DNA from: Streptomyces sp. STR69
GTDB lineage: Bacteria; Actinomycetota; Actinomycetes; Streptomycetales; Streptomycetaceae
DNA: 34,095 nt
Direction of reading: 5' to 3'
Assembly (NCBI RefSeq): GCF_024519455.1
Contig: NZ_JALJRY010000052.1
Coordinates: forward strand, 1-34,095
The translations under genes and the position numbers were made by a program. This document shows, piece by piece, positions 16,613-27,500 of the stretch. Numbering within the stretch: position 1 is the stretch's first letter; each line of letters begins with the position of its first letter. A model generated the notes under the pieces. It made no database searches and had not been told where the DNA came from. It saw nothing but the letters and a program-made list of their open reading frames with translations.

Positions 16613-16936
16613 GTGGCAGACAACCTGTCCGACGGTGTCATCTACGTCAGCTACAACCACATGTCCAACGCCGCGGACGACATGGTGGCGCAGACCAAGG
16701 CGATCGCCCAGACGCTCTCCAACCTTGAGCAGGAACTCGGCGAGCTGTCCAAGACCTGGTACGGCAACGACGCCGACACCTACCGCCAGAAGCAGGCGGC
16801 CTGGGACGGCGCGGTACAGAACATGGAGACGCTGCTCACCTCGCACTCGCAGCTCCTCAACGAGATCTCCAACAGCTACAAGTACAGCGAGAACTCCCTC
16901 AGCCAGATGTGGTCCGAGGTCACCATCGGCCGCTGA
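16613..16936 (+). CDS. WXG100 family T7SS substrate (Esx-like)
   Basis: This 107-residue protein starts at the GTG at 16613 with GAGG six bases upstream. It has the classical WXG100 turn KTWYGNDADTY between two long helices, and its C-terminus carries YKYSE, which fits the YxxxD/E motif that directs Esx proteins to the T7SS. It is therefore the partner likely to be recognised by EccC, in the role CFP-10 plays in mycobacteria. It is the second gene of the esx pair and is followed at once by a strong stem-loop. Confidence 0.93.
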   Translation: MADNLSDGVIYVSYNHMSNAADDMVAQTKAIAQTLSNLEQELGELSKTWYGNDADTYRQKQAAWDGAVQNMETLLTSHSQLLNEISNSYKYSENSLSQMWSEVTIGR

Positions 16937-16946
16937 GCCGGCCGCA

Positions 16947-16979
16947 CCGCACCGACCGGTCTCCTCGCGGTCGGTGCGG
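16947..16979 (+). terminator. Strong stem-loop after the esx pair
   Basis: CCGCACCGACCG (16947-16958) and CGGTCGGTGCGG (16968-16979) make a perfect 12-base-pair, GC-rich stem with a nine-base loop, eleven bases after the WXG100 stop. No T-tract follows. It may be a partial terminator or a 3' mRNA stabiliser that keeps the two Esx messages far more abundant than the genes downstream. Confidence 0.7.
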
Positions 16980-17050
16980 GTCCAGGCTCCTTCCCGTTCC
17001 GTCGCCGCGCCGTACGCCAGGCCCGGCGCGTTCCGCCCGCGGAGGCACCC

Positions 17051-17500
17051 ATGGCTGATCTGACCCACCTCGACTCGACCGCGCTGAAGAACTTCAAGAA
17101 CACCGACATCGCCGAGTTCATCAACGATCTGCTGGCCATCCGCAAGGACAACCCGGCGGGTGTCCGGTCCCTGAAGAACCTGATCGCCGAAACCGGCGCC
17201 GGTTCCGCCCAGGGCCTCGCCAAGATCCTGCGCATCGGCCTGATGAACGGCGGCGACAGCTCGGACCCGGTCGGCGGCGGCACGCTCGTGGAGGCGCTCA
17301 AGACGCAGGCGACCGCGCTGGACAAGATCCTCACCGATCACAAGACGCTCTTCGACGACATCGACGACGCGCTGGACGAGACGATCACCAAGCTGCTGAA
17401 GACCCAGGGCGACAGCCTCGACTCGATCGACGGCGAGAAACTGCTGGACATCTTCGACACCGTCGACGGCGACATGAGCGGCAGCGACTCGAAGACCTGA
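17051..17500 (+). CDS. T7SS-associated helical protein of unknown function
   Basis: I do not recognise a named domain in this 149-residue protein. It is acidic and predicted helical, with an N-terminal part (ALKNFKNTDIAEFINDLLA) and a later amphipathic stretch (TQATALDKILTDHKTLFDDIDDALDETI) that resembles the long helices of WXG100/LXG partner proteins. It has no signal peptide, no membrane segment and no cysteine. The ATG is preceded by GGAGG at five bases. Its place between the esx pair and the AAWKG protein suggests a chaperone or co-substrate of the secretion system. Confidence 0.8.
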   Translation: MADLTHLDSTALKNFKNTDIAEFINDLLAIRKDNPAGVRSLKNLIAETGAGSAQGLAKILRIGLMNGGDSSDPVGGGTLVEALKTQATALDKILTDHKTLFDDIDDALDETITKLLKTQGDSLDSIDGEKLLDIFDTVDGDMSGSDSKT

Positions 17501-17606
17501 GGCCGGTGCGGGTCCCGCCGACTCCTGCCGATCTCCGGGCCCCGCCCTCGCACCCCGCTCCCTCCCCGTCCTCGCCCCCACATTCCCAGCAGCGGAGTTC
17601 CGCCCC

Positions 17607-20600
17607 ATGGCCGACAGCACTCCTTCCTCCGGGTCCCCCACCTACGACCCGGACGACTACTTCGCCCAGGCCGTCACCGACTTCACCGGCTATACGATCC
17701 CGACCCGGTCGAGCCTGTTCACCAAGCTCAGCAGCTCGAACGACGACTCCTTCGGCAACCTCAAGCTGTTCCGGATGGACATCCAGGGCATGTCCATGAG
17801 GTCGGTGACCGCGGCCGACTACTCGGCGATCGGCGGCTGGCACGTCAACAGTGGCGAGGACTACGACCTGGCCTTCTACGACGCCGGCGGGGACGGCGCG
17901 CACAGCAGCGTGGAGATGAAGAAGGCGCGGATCGTGATGATCGGCGTCACCGTCGACGCGAACGGCCGCGCCACGCTCTGGAGCGGCGGGGACATCGTCG
18001 GCGGCGGCGCGTTCGAGGGCTCGTACTCGCACGTCCAGTGGGACTCGGGGCCGATGGCCCAGTACATCTCGGGCAGCAAGCTGGTCCTCGACCACATCCT
18101 GGCGTCGCCGTACTCGACGCAGGGCTTCTCGTACAGCGGACTGTCGGTCGTCGACGCCAACGCCGTCGACATGCTCTCCTTCGAGACCACCGGGCAGTCC
18201 TTCGACCGGGTGGTGCAGTTCTTCAAGGACCACTCGGACATCGTGAACCAGTGGATGACCTCGCTCGGCGAGGACCAGGCGGCCTGGAAGGGCAAGGCGG
18301 CCAGTCTCTTCTGGCATCTGCTGGACGAGCTGAAGACCAACTACGACGGCTACGTCTCCCAGTTGGGCGGCAGCGACTACACGGCGACCAACAGCACCCT
18401 CGGCGGCTACGTCCCGAAGTCGAAGCTGAGCGACGCACTGGCCGCCGCGCAACTCGCGCTGAAGAACGCGATCACCGCCCTGCAGGCCGCGTGGACCGAC
18501 TGGGCGTCGGACGGCCAGCACGACCCGCACTACCACGTGAAGAAGATCCTCGACGGCATCAGTCAGTGGGTCATCAACAACAACATCAATCACGTGCTGG
18601 AGGAGACCACCGTCGCCGGCGAGAGCGCCGTCACGACCTACTCGACCACCGACGGGTTCAAGCAGACCGTCCCCGAGTACGGCGACCTCACCCAGAAGAC
18701 CACCTGGCAGAAGGTCGCCGACGCCGCCGTCAAGAGCTGGTCGGACCACGCGGACTCCAAGCTCAAGCAGCCGTCCATCGACGCGCTCAGCAATGTGAAG
18801 AACGCCTGGGCCGATGTCGAGGACGCCTTCGCCCAGGAGGTCAAGAACAAGAACAACGAGACGCTCTCCGAGGTCCTCCAGAAGGAGGAGAACGAGATCG
18901 CCGAGGACAAGGCGAACGAAGCCAACGACAAGCTCAACGACAACCTGAACAACCTCGGGGACAACCTCAACAACCTCGGCGACAACCTGAACAACCTCAA
19001 CGACAACGTGAACGACAACCTCAACAACCTGGGGGACAACCTCAACAACCTCGGCGACGGCCTGAACAACAATCTCAACGACATCGGCGACGGCCTCAAC
19101 AACTTCGGCACGAACCTCAGCACCAACCTGAACGACGGCCTCAACAACATTGGTGACGGCCTGAATTCGAGCCTCAACAACCTGAACGACGATCTCGGCA
19201 ACAGCCTGAACAACGTCGGCAGCGGTCTCGACGACCTCAACAACAGCGACCTCGCCAACGCCGCGCTGAACACCCTCGGCCCGTCGCTCCTGAACAACGG
19301 CAACAACTCCACCAAAGACGGTTCGACCACGTTGAACTCCCCGACCGGGGGCACCACCCAGCTCAACGGCGACGGCACACTCACCACGACGTTCCCGGAC
19401 GGCTCCACCCAGACCATCGACCCGTCGACCGGCCTGGTCACCACCACCAACCCGGACGGCACCACCTCGGTCTCCCAGCTCAACCCGGGCAGCACCATCA
19501 CCAACCCGGACGGCTCGACCACCACCCTGAACGACGACGGCACCCTCACCACGAAGTTCCCGGACGGCACGAGCCAGACCCTCGACCCGACCACCGGCCA
19601 GGTCAGCACGCTCAACCCGGACGGCACCACCTCGCTGTCGCAGCTCAACCCGACCACCGGCTCCTTCACCACCCCGGACGGCTCGACCGCCCAGCTCAAC
19701 GCCGACGGCTCGCTGACCACGCATTTCCCGGACGGCTCCACCGAGACGCTCAACCCGGACACCGGTCAGATCTCCGTCACCGACCCCTCGGGCCACGTCA
19801 CCACCACGCACCTCAACCCGGGCGACTCCTTCACCAACCCGGACGGCTCCACCACCACGCTCAACAACGACGGCACGCTCACCACGAAGTTCCCGGACGG
19901 CTCCGTCCAGACCCTCAACCCGGACACCGGCCAGCTCACCACCACCGACCCGTCGGGCCACACGACCACCACCGACATCGACGGCACCGGCCTCCCCTCG
20001 TCCTCGATCGACACCAGCAACCTCAACGGCAGCAACATCGACACGAGCGGGCTGAACAACGGCAGCGGCCTCGACACGAGCGGCCTGAACACGACCACGA
20101 CCGGCCTCAACGGCGGCGGCCTCGGCGGCGGCAGCCTCAACACGACCGGCGGCGGCCTGGATTCGGGCCTCGACAGCGGCTACGACGACTACGACAGCAC
20201 CCCCTATACCGGCGGCGCGCTGCGCTCCGACGCCCTCGACTCCAGCACCCTCGCCGCCGCCTCCACCGATGGGCAGAGCGCGTCGGGCGGCACCCCGCTC
20301 AACCCGATGGGGATGGGCGGCATGGGAGGCATGGGCGGCGGAATGGGAGGCGGAGGCGGCGGGCAGGGCGGCAACACCGAGCGCACCCGGGCCGTCCTCA
20401 CCGACCCGTCCAACACCGCCACCCGGCGCGGCCGGAACAACCGGGCCGCATCCGTGGACGAGGACGAGGACATCGTGCTGACCCGGCCCACCACGTCCAG
20501 CGCCCCGTACCCGGTGGGCGGTCCCGGCAACAACGGCGCCGGCCAGAACGGCCGCTCCACGGAGAGCGGCGACCGGGCCCGGGACGCGTGGCTCACCGAG

Positions 20601-20657
20601 GACGAGGACGTCTGGGGCACGGACGAGGGCGGTTCGCCGGCGGTGATCGGCCGATGA
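17607..20657 (+). CDS. AAWKG family T7SS-associated repeat protein
   Basis: This 1016-residue, cysteine-free protein starts at the ATG at 17607 with GGAG nine bases upstream. Residues 1 to about 200 form a folded domain of unknown type (YSAIGGWHVNSGEDYDLAF). A helical region follows with the AAWKGKAAS motif (Trp227), a WXG-like turn from which I recall the AAWKG family takes its name. Next come Asn-rich heptads of the type LNNLGDN (about 443-548), then four tandem repeats of 55-56 residues with TNPDGSTTTLN and DGTLTTKFPDGS, then Gly/Asn-rich and low-complexity segments (GMGGMGGMGGGMGGGGGG) and an acidic end. There is no signal peptide. WXG-like motif and position suggest export by the T7SS, with the repeats forming a fibrous surface part. 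Confidence 0.85.
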   Translation: MADSTPSSGSPTYDPDDYFAQAVTDFTGYTIPTRSSLFTKLSSSNDDSFGNLKLFRMDIQGMSMRSVTAADYSAIGGWHVNSGEDYDLAFYDAGGDGAHSSVEMKKARIVMIGVTVDANGRATLWSGGDIVGGGAFEGSYSHVQWDSGPMAQYISGSKLVLDHILASPYSTQGFSYSGLSVVDANAVDMLSFETTGQSFDRVVQFFKDHSDIVNQWMTSLGEDQAAWKGKAASLFWHLLDELKTNYDGYVSQLGGSDYTATNSTLGGYVPKSKLSDALAAAQLALKNAITALQAAWTDWASDGQHDPHYHVKKILDGISQWVINNNINHVLEETTVAGESAVTTYSTTDGFKQTVPEYGDLTQKTTWQKVADAAVKSWSDHADSKLKQPSIDALSNVKNAWADVEDAFAQEVKNKNNETLSEVLQKEENEIAEDKANEANDKLNDNLNNLGDNLNNLGDNLNNLNDNVNDNLNNLGDNLNNLGDGLNNNLNDIGDGLNNFGTNLSTNLNDGLNNIGDGLNSSLNNLNDDLGNSLNNVGSGLDDLNNSDLANAALNTLGPSLLNNGNNSTKDGSTTLNSPTGGTTQLNGDGTLTTTFPDGSTQTIDPSTGLVTTTNPDGTTSVSQLNPGSTITNPDGSTTTLNDDGTLTTKFPDGTSQTLDPTTGQVSTLNPDGTTSLSQLNPTTGSFTTPDGSTAQLNADGSLTTHFPDGSTETLNPDTGQISVTDPSGHVTTTHLNPGDSFTNPDGSTTTLNNDGTLTTKFPDGSVQTLNPDTGQLTTTDPSGHTTTTDIDGTGLPSSSIDTSNLNGSNIDTSGLNNGSGLDTSGLNTTTTGLNGGGLGGGSLNTTGGGLDSGLDSGYDDYDSTPYTGGALRSDALDSSTLAAASTDGQSASGGTPLNPMGMGGMGGMGGGMGGGGGGQGGNTERTRAVLTDPSNTATRRGRNNRAASVDEDEDIVLTRPTTSSAPYPVGGPGNNGAGQNGRSTESGDRARDAWLTEDEDVWGTDEGGSPAVIGR
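18933..19250 (+). repeat. Asn-rich heptad repeats within the AAWKG protein
   Basis: About 105 codons repeat a seven-residue pattern LNNLGDN with small variations (LNDNLNN, IGDGLNN, VGSGLDD). Leu, Ile or Val recurs at positions 1 and 4 of each heptad, and Asn, Asp and Gly fill the rest. The pattern could form a coiled coil or a short-turn solenoid with an Asn ladder. It also produces a long open frame on the opposite strand that is only a shadow. Confidence 0.9.
19347..19985 (+). repeat. Four tandem 55-56-residue repeats in the AAWKG protein
   Basis: Units start at 19347, 19512, 19680 and 19845, giving lengths of 165, 168, 165 and a final partial unit of about 140 bases. Each unit follows the plan G-(S/G)-T-x-x-LN-x-DG-(T/S)-LTT-x-FPDG, then TL-(D/N)-P-x-TGQ, then a second NPDG or DPSG element. 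The spacing of PDG turns is typical of beta-hairpin stacks such as those in surface adhesins. Confidence 0.9.
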
Positions 20658-20697
20658 ACGCGGGACGTTCCGTCCGGAACAGCACACGAGGTGCCGG

Positions 20698-21147
20698 ATG
20701 AGCAGTGAGTCGATCGAGCAGCGGCTGGCCAAGGCGATGGCCGAACTGGAGGCCACCGAGGCCGCGGTGGCCCGCGCCGAGAGCGAACTCGCCCACGCCG
20801 AGAGCACGGTGCGCTCCGCGGACCGCGCGGTCGAGGTGACCGTCAGCGCGCAGGGCGACCTGCGCGCGCTGACCTTCCTGGACGACAAGTACCGCACCAT
20901 GCCCGCCGGTCAGCTCGCCGCGAGCGTGCTGGAGGCGGTGCAGGAGGCCCGGGCCCGGATGGCCCGGCACGTCATGGCCACCTTCGAGCCCTTCACCCAG
21001 GCCAACCCCGAGGCACCCGAGATCGCCGGCTTCGACGTGGACTGGAACAAGATCTTCGGGCCAGGTGTCCTGGAGGGCCCCAAGGGCGGCCGACGGCGCG
21101 GAGCCGGCCGGCTCCGCGACGAGATCAGCGAAGACCCGGAGGACTGA
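20698..21147 (+). CDS. YbaB/EbfC-family, EspL-like protein
   Basis: This 149-residue protein begins with a coiled-coil helix (LAKAMAELEATEAAVARAES), followed by the short beta-sheet part of the YbaB fold (EVTVSAQGDLRALTFLDDKY) and a second helix (LAASVLEAVQEARARMARHV). That is the YbaB/EbfC plan. YbaB proteins are small nucleoid-associated dimers, and the mycobacterial ESX-1 protein EspL belongs to the same family, so within a T7SS locus a role as a substrate chaperone is more likely than DNA binding. The ATG has GAGG six bases upstream. The stop lies seven bases before the next start, indicating one transcript. Confidence 0.82.
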   Translation: MSSESIEQRLAKAMAELEATEAAVARAESELAHAESTVRSADRAVEVTVSAQGDLRALTFLDDKYRTMPAGQLAASVLEAVQEARARMARHVMATFEPFTQANPEAPEIAGFDVDWNKIFGPGVLEGPKGGRRRGAGRLRDEISEDPED

Positions 21148-21154
21148 GAAGACG

Positions 21155-21514
21155 ATGTCGTCGAACGCCTACTCCGCCAGCCCGGCGGCGCTCATCGCCG
21201 GTACCCGGCAGATCGAGCAGATCAGCCGGCTGGCCAACGAGATGATCAACGAGTTCATCACCGATGTGTCGTCCACCTCCGGCTGGCCCGGAAACGACGA
21301 CGACTTCGCGAAGCAGATGCGGCCGCAGGAGAAACAACAGCGGGAGGGTTCCGTCGACACCGGCTCGTCCCTCTCCGAGGCCATCGTCAGTATCGGCGAC
21401 GGCACCCTCACCAACCTCAAGAGCGTGCTGGGCACCCAGAACGGCGTACTGGACGCCATCCACGACTCGAACACGGGCGACACCAACAGTGGTTCGCACA
21501 ACGGAAAGCACTGA
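21155..21514 (+). CDS. Short WXG-like protein upstream of the giant effector
   Basis: This 119-residue protein starts at the ATG at 21155; the longer open frame from 21065 overlaps the YbaB-like gene and is unlikely. It is helical around a turn SGWPGNDDDFAKQM, which resembles the W-x-G turn of Esx proteins with a Pro in the middle. An N-terminal helix (AALIAGTRQIEQISRLANEM) and a C-terminal one (LTNLKSVLGTQNGVLDAIHD) complete the hairpin. The size and position suggest a dedicated partner that helps export the giant protein. Its TGA stop is in the same frame as the giant gene, with only six codons between the stop and the next ATG. Confidence 0.8.
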   Translation: MSSNAYSASPAALIAGTRQIEQISRLANEMINEFITDVSSTSGWPGNDDDFAKQMRPQEKQQREGSVDTGSSLSEAIVSIGDGTLTNLKSVLGTQNGVLDAIHDSNTGDTNSGSHNGKH

Positions 21515-21532
21515 CGCGGCGGACCGCCCCTG

Positions 21533-24500
21533 ATGACCATCCACGCGACGCCCCAGCTGAACAACCTCCTGTTCGTGCTCATCGGCGAGAAGCTCCTCCA
21601 GGCCGACGAGGACATGGCCTACGCCAACGGCAAGCCGTACGAGCGGCTGGGCCGGCGTATGCGTGACCTCTCGGACCTGATCGAGCAGACCGCCGGAGGG
21701 GTCGGGCGCGCGCTGCCGCCGCAGGTCGGGAACAACTATGTGCGGGCGATGCACATGTTCCTCGACACCGACGGCGTCAACTACCTGAAGGAATTCGCCG
21801 ACCAGCTCGACGGCATCGGGCAGTCCCGCACCAAGTCCTCCATGGACATCATGGAGTCCAAGTGGCAGATCATCGCCGAACTGGTGCGCCTGCTCATCGA
21901 GTTGATGGTCATCGCGGTGCTGTCCGCCTTCACGGGCGGCTCCGCCTCCAGCCAGGCCGCGGTGGCGAAGGCTCGCAGCAGGGTCGCCATCCTCACGCTG
22001 ATGGACTGGCTGCTGAAGAAGACGCATCTGCTGCCGAGCCTCACCGAGGCGATCGAAGAGGCGTTCACCACCTTCGCGGTACGGCTGGCCATGATGCTGG
22101 GCGCGCCCAAGGGCCGCCGTCCCAACAGCTTCGACTGGTCGCAGATCGTCCAGGACGGTGTCTTCGGCGCCTTCACCGGCCTGTTCCACGGCCTGCTCAC
22201 CGACCTCGGCAAGGGTCTGAAGAAGAGCCTGAAGAACATCTTCGGCGGTCACAACCCGTTCAAGGACATCAGCGGCAACGGGGCGAAGTTCAACAAGAAG
22301 TTCGACAACCCCGACATCAACACCAAGCCCAAACCGAAGCCGACCCCCACGCCGAACCCGAAGACCACGCCCACCCCGACACCGAACCCGCACCTCACGC
22401 CGACCCCGACGCCCACACCGAAGCCGAAGACCTTCGGCGACAAGCTGAAGCACGAACTCGGCGAGGACTTCGAGCACTTCGTCACCGAAGGCGGTGCGGA
22501 GACGCTCGGCGAGATCGCCACGGCGTCCATCTTCGGCTTCCCCATCGACCCCCTGAACACCTTCCTGGGCAGCGGGCTCAGCTCGGTCAGCGAACGCCAT
22601 CTGGGGCAGGGCGCGGGCGCGTTGGGCAGCAAGTTCAACTTCAACACCCCGGTGCCGGTGAACACCCTGGGCACCGCGAACATCCCGAACGAGTCCGACT
22701 CCGACACGGACACCGGCTCCTCGAAGAACAACCCGTCGTCGAACCCGTCCACCACCGACGACAACCCGACCGCCACGACGGGCCCCGGCTCCGTCAACAC
22801 GACCTCGAACAACGGCAGTTCCTCGACGGTCAACACCCCCCAGCGCACCTCCACGAACACCGCACCGCCGCGCTCCACCGACCTCGACACGGACCTCACC
22901 GACACCGACACCCACCTCGACGAGGTGAAGGTCGACGGGGGAGACCCGCAGAGCAACATCCCGCACACCACGACGAGTTCGTCCGGTGGCAGCGGTTCTT
23001 CGTCCAGTACGCCCACGAGGACACCGGAACAGGTCGATGCGGGCGGTACCGACGGGGCGCAGGAGACCGGTCAGCAGGGTGACACCGGTCAGCAGGGCGA
23101 CACCTCGGACCCCTCAACTCCGGTGTCATCGACGGACGTTCCGGTCGCGCCGGTCGCGAGTGGGCCCAACACCGGCGTCGTGCCGCCGAGTACGAGCACG
23201 GGCCCGAGCACAGGTACGAACACGAACACGACCGGGTCCGGTGTGCCCACCCAGAGCGGTACGAACTCGGGTAACCCGGCGTCCGGTTCCGGTACGTCCT
23301 CGAACTCCGGTGGCAACCCGCGTACGACGACAACGGGGCGCCCGGAGAACACGACGTCCGACGGCAACGGCACCACCAGTACCGCCGACGGCACGGACAC
23401 CACGCACGGAATCGACTCCACCTCCTCCGATTCCGGCGTCGACAGCAACAGCGGTCCGGACACGACGACCAGCACCGGTACCGATACGACCACCAGCACC
23501 GATCCCACCCCCGGCGACACCCACACCGACACCGGCACCGACCTCCCCACGCCGGTCACCACCACCAGCAACAGCGCGCCGCCCACGACCAGTTCGGTGC
23601 CGGACAGCGATCCCGCGGCGGAGACGGCCCCGCAGTCCCACTCCGGTACCGTCACTCCGCCGCCGGAGCCCGTGCACACCTCCTCGGATCTCTCGTCCGA
23701 CCCGGTGCCGGACAACACGCCCGCCCCCGCCCCCGCCCCGGAACCCGTGGTTCTCACTCCCTCCGTGTCGCCCAACACGGCCCCGGAACCCGGCAGTTAC
23801 GCGGACTCGCGGGCCGGGGCGACGCCCTCGGAGCGCAGCCACACCTGGGTCGATCCGGTCTCCCGGCCGCTCGGGGCGGACGGTACGCGGACCCAGTACG
23901 TCGTGCGGGCCGGTTTCGCCGTGCGGCGGTTCAGCCACGGCGGTGAGCCGGTCACCGATCTCACCGTCACCTACCGGCTCACCGGCAACCCTGTGCTGGG
24001 GCCACAGGTCGACGGCGTCCAGCAGCGGCTGACGGACGGTGTGCAGCGGGTGTTCAACACCCCGGGCCACCGGCTGGGGGACGGGAGCCGGCTGCACGTC
24101 ACCGTCGTGCCGGCCGCTCCCGGTGAGACGGCGCATCTCGACGTCACGCTCACCGACCCGGCGGACGGCACCCAGGCCACCCATCACTCATGGCCGGCCG
24201 ACATCTCCGACTCCGACCTGGCCCACGAGGTCGGCCACCAACTCGGACTCCGCGACGAAAGCGGCTTCGACTCGTCCGCCCCGCACCGCGGCGGTACGGC
24301 CAGTCTCATGGGCGACCCGACGCTGTTCACGCCCGCGTCGGACCCGGCGTACCCGTCCGGTGGGCTGAGGCCCCGTCACCTCGCGCTGATCGGCACGCTG
24401 GTCGGCGACCCCGCCGACGACCACCGGGGCACCGGTGCCGGTCCGCGGGGACCGGTCAAGGGTGCGTTGGGCGCGGACCCGCCCGCCCCGCCCACCACCT

Positions 24501-27500
24501 CTACCGTCGACGCGGCCCACACCGTACCGACCCCGGTGGCCACCATGTCCACGCCCCTGACGGCGTCCCAGGACACGGACGCGCTGGACACCGATCCGAC
24601 GCACACCGATCCGACGCACACCGAACCGACGGAGACCGAGACCGTCCCCGCGGTCCTGCCGGTTCCGGACATCACCCTGACCACTCCGGAGGGCGACACC
24701 ACCACGCCGACCGAGGTGATGGCCGGCGGTGGACGCCCTACCTCCTACCTGGGTGGCTACGGGCAGCGGCACGACGGCCAGGTGGGTCTGGTCATGATGG
24801 AGCCGTTCTCGCCGGACCTGGTCGACGGGCTGCACCGTCAGGTGCTCACCGCGCTCGGCAGGCCGAACCCGGGCCCGGACGACGCCGTGCACGCGCAACT
24901 CCGGGACGTGCTGTCGGAGCGGCAGTTGACGCAGAACATGCCGTATCTGCGCAGCCTGGGCGGTCACCGGATCGTGTTGGACGTCGACGGCGTCCGCCGG
25001 GAGGTGGACGTACGGCTGACGCTCGACAACAGGCGGCCGTCCGCGCGGCAGGGCGCGCTCGACACGAGCGATCCCGACAAGCATGTGGAGCGGCGCGGGC
25101 AGGGCACCCGGGAGATCGTCTCCGCGCAGCCGTCCGGCACGTTCTCGACGCTTCCGGTGCCGTGGACCCTCTCGGTGCCGGTCGGGGCGGCGGGCGCGGT
25201 CCGCGGGGTGGACATCGCGCTGTCCGCGACCATCACCCACAACCAGGCGGACGGCTCCTCCACCGTCACCCAGGTCGTGCAGACCACCAGCGCCCAGCGC
25301 AGCAACGAGCCGTCCCGCGCCTACGACTTCACCGACAACTGGCAGGTGCGCGTCGACGCGCCGGCCGCGATCACGGACGTAGGCGATACGGACGTAACGG
25401 ACGCAACTGACGGAACCGATACGGCAGTTGTCGTCGCGGACCCCGATCCCGTGCACGACTGGAGTCCGGCCGAGCAGCACGGGTCGGTCACCGTCTGGTT
25501 CCCGCAGCACCTCGTGGACGCCGACCGGGATCACGGGCAGGCACTGCCCGTGCCCGCCGAACTCCGGCAACTGCCCATCTACGGCGTGGACTCGGTGCTG
25601 AATCCGCGGCGGTTGTACGAGGGTGCCGCGGAGAATTTCCGGGACGACCTGGACGAGGAGTCGTCGGCCCAACTCGCGGATTTCCTGGGCGAACCGATCC
25701 TGCGGGGCACGCTGCCGATGCAGGTCGAGGGCGGGCTGTACTCGCCGGTGCTCACCGACGCGCACGGACGTGCGGTCGGCATGATGCGGCTGGACGCGCG
25801 GGTCACCCGGAACACCCCGGTGGCGAAGAGCCTCGACAAGAAGATCAACCTTGAGAGCCATGTCGTCAACGTGGTCAAGAACGACCAGAACACGACGTTC
25901 AACAGCGGGGTGACCCTCGCCGGCAGTATCGGCCCGACCTTCACGACCGACCATCGCGCGGGGCACCCGGACGCCTCCCACGGCATCGGCGGCACCGTCA
26001 ACGCCAAGGGCACCGCCTCCCTCGCCGCGCAGAACGCGTTCGGGACCAGTTCCGTCGCGGGCACGATGCACGCGGTCCGCACCAACCGCAGCCATCTGCT
26101 GACCGAGGCCGACGTCGAGTACACCCTCACCCTGATCCGGCCCGACGGCACCATCTCCACCTACACGCCCGGGAGTTGGACCCACGCGCTCGATCTGCGG
26201 GTGCTCAGCGACGCGGACGCCCGGGGCCACGCACCGACGCCGGACGAGGTCCGCGCGCTGCCGCACGAGCTGGCGACACTGGAGTCGATCGGACAGTCCA
26301 CCGCGCCGCTCGGTGTGGACGGTGCGGAGACGCTGTTCGCGGACGCGGAGACCTGGCTGCGGGACAACGGCTTCCTGCCCCCGGCGCCACCGGCGGAGGG
26401 AACCGCGCCGCAGCGGAGCCGACTGCCCGACGAGAAGCTCGTGCAGGCCCAGTTGAACAATCTGCGGCGGCTGCGGGAGCTGCGTTCCCCGCTCGGGCTG
26501 CGCGCGGCGACGGACTCCATGGTGGACGGCGGCCACTCGCTGTTCCTGGAGATCCCCGCGATCACCGGGCGCCGCCGGGTACGGCTGGAACTGGGCGCCC
26601 AGCACATCGCGGGCGAGCAGCCGACGCACCGCACGGTGCTGCCCGACATCCAGGTCATGGGCCTGGCGCAGGGCGGGGGCGGCGGCACCGCGCGGCTCGG
26701 CAACACCTACGGCGGCGGCCTCGGTGTCGGCGGCGGGCTCAACGGGCCCACCCCGCACGGGGGCACCTGGACCCTGAGCGGTACCGGCGACTACCAGTAC
26801 GTCGGCCAGGCCACACTCGGCAACACCACTGGCAGCACGCTCGGCCACGACCAGTTCTTCATCGCCAGCGGGCAGGACACCCACGAGTTCGCGATACCGG
26901 CCCGCATCACGCTCGACCTGTACGAGGGCCCGGGCCAGGAACCGGTGACCCGGTTCGGCGAGGCGCTGCCCGGGCCACGCCCCGCGGACGACGTGGAGGC
27001 CGCCGGCGCGCCGGGTGTCGCGGGCACGGTCCGGCTGGCCGTACCGCACGGGCGGACCGTGGACGCCGCGGAGCCCGCGCCGGCCGGTGAGCCGTACACC
27101 GTGCGTCAGGTCCGGCCGCAGGACACCGCGCGGCTGGCCATGACGGTCACGGGCGACGACGGGCAGCCGCACCCGCACCCGGACGTGGTCCGTGTCCCGG
27201 ACGACGCGCTGATCGACGTGGTGCGCGGTTCGGCGGCGCTGCAGGACGCCTTCCGCCAGATCGTCACCGGAGCCCATGCCCGTCCCGACGCCGGTGACGG
27301 CAACGGCACCGCTCCCGCCGTTCCACCCGGACGGGTCTCCCGGCTGGTGGGCGATGTCACCGGGTTCCTGAGCAGTTCGCTGGTCGGCAGTCCGTTCGCC
27401 GACACCACCACGGTGAGCGCCGAGTCCCGGACCACCGCGCTCTCGCCCGGTGCGCTGATCGGCCGGGGACACCAGATCTTCAGCGGCACCTATGTGGTGG

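Noticed and set aside
17385..20900. 1171-codon minus-strand frame with VVEVVQ-type repeats
   Set aside because: It is the mirror of the Asn-rich heptads and PDG repeats of the AAWKG gene; it overlaps four plus-strand genes and lacks its own ribosome binding site.
21065..21154. Longer start for the short WXG-like protein
   Set aside because: It would overlap the YbaB-like gene by more than 80 bases; the ATG at 21155 gives a normal small helical protein.
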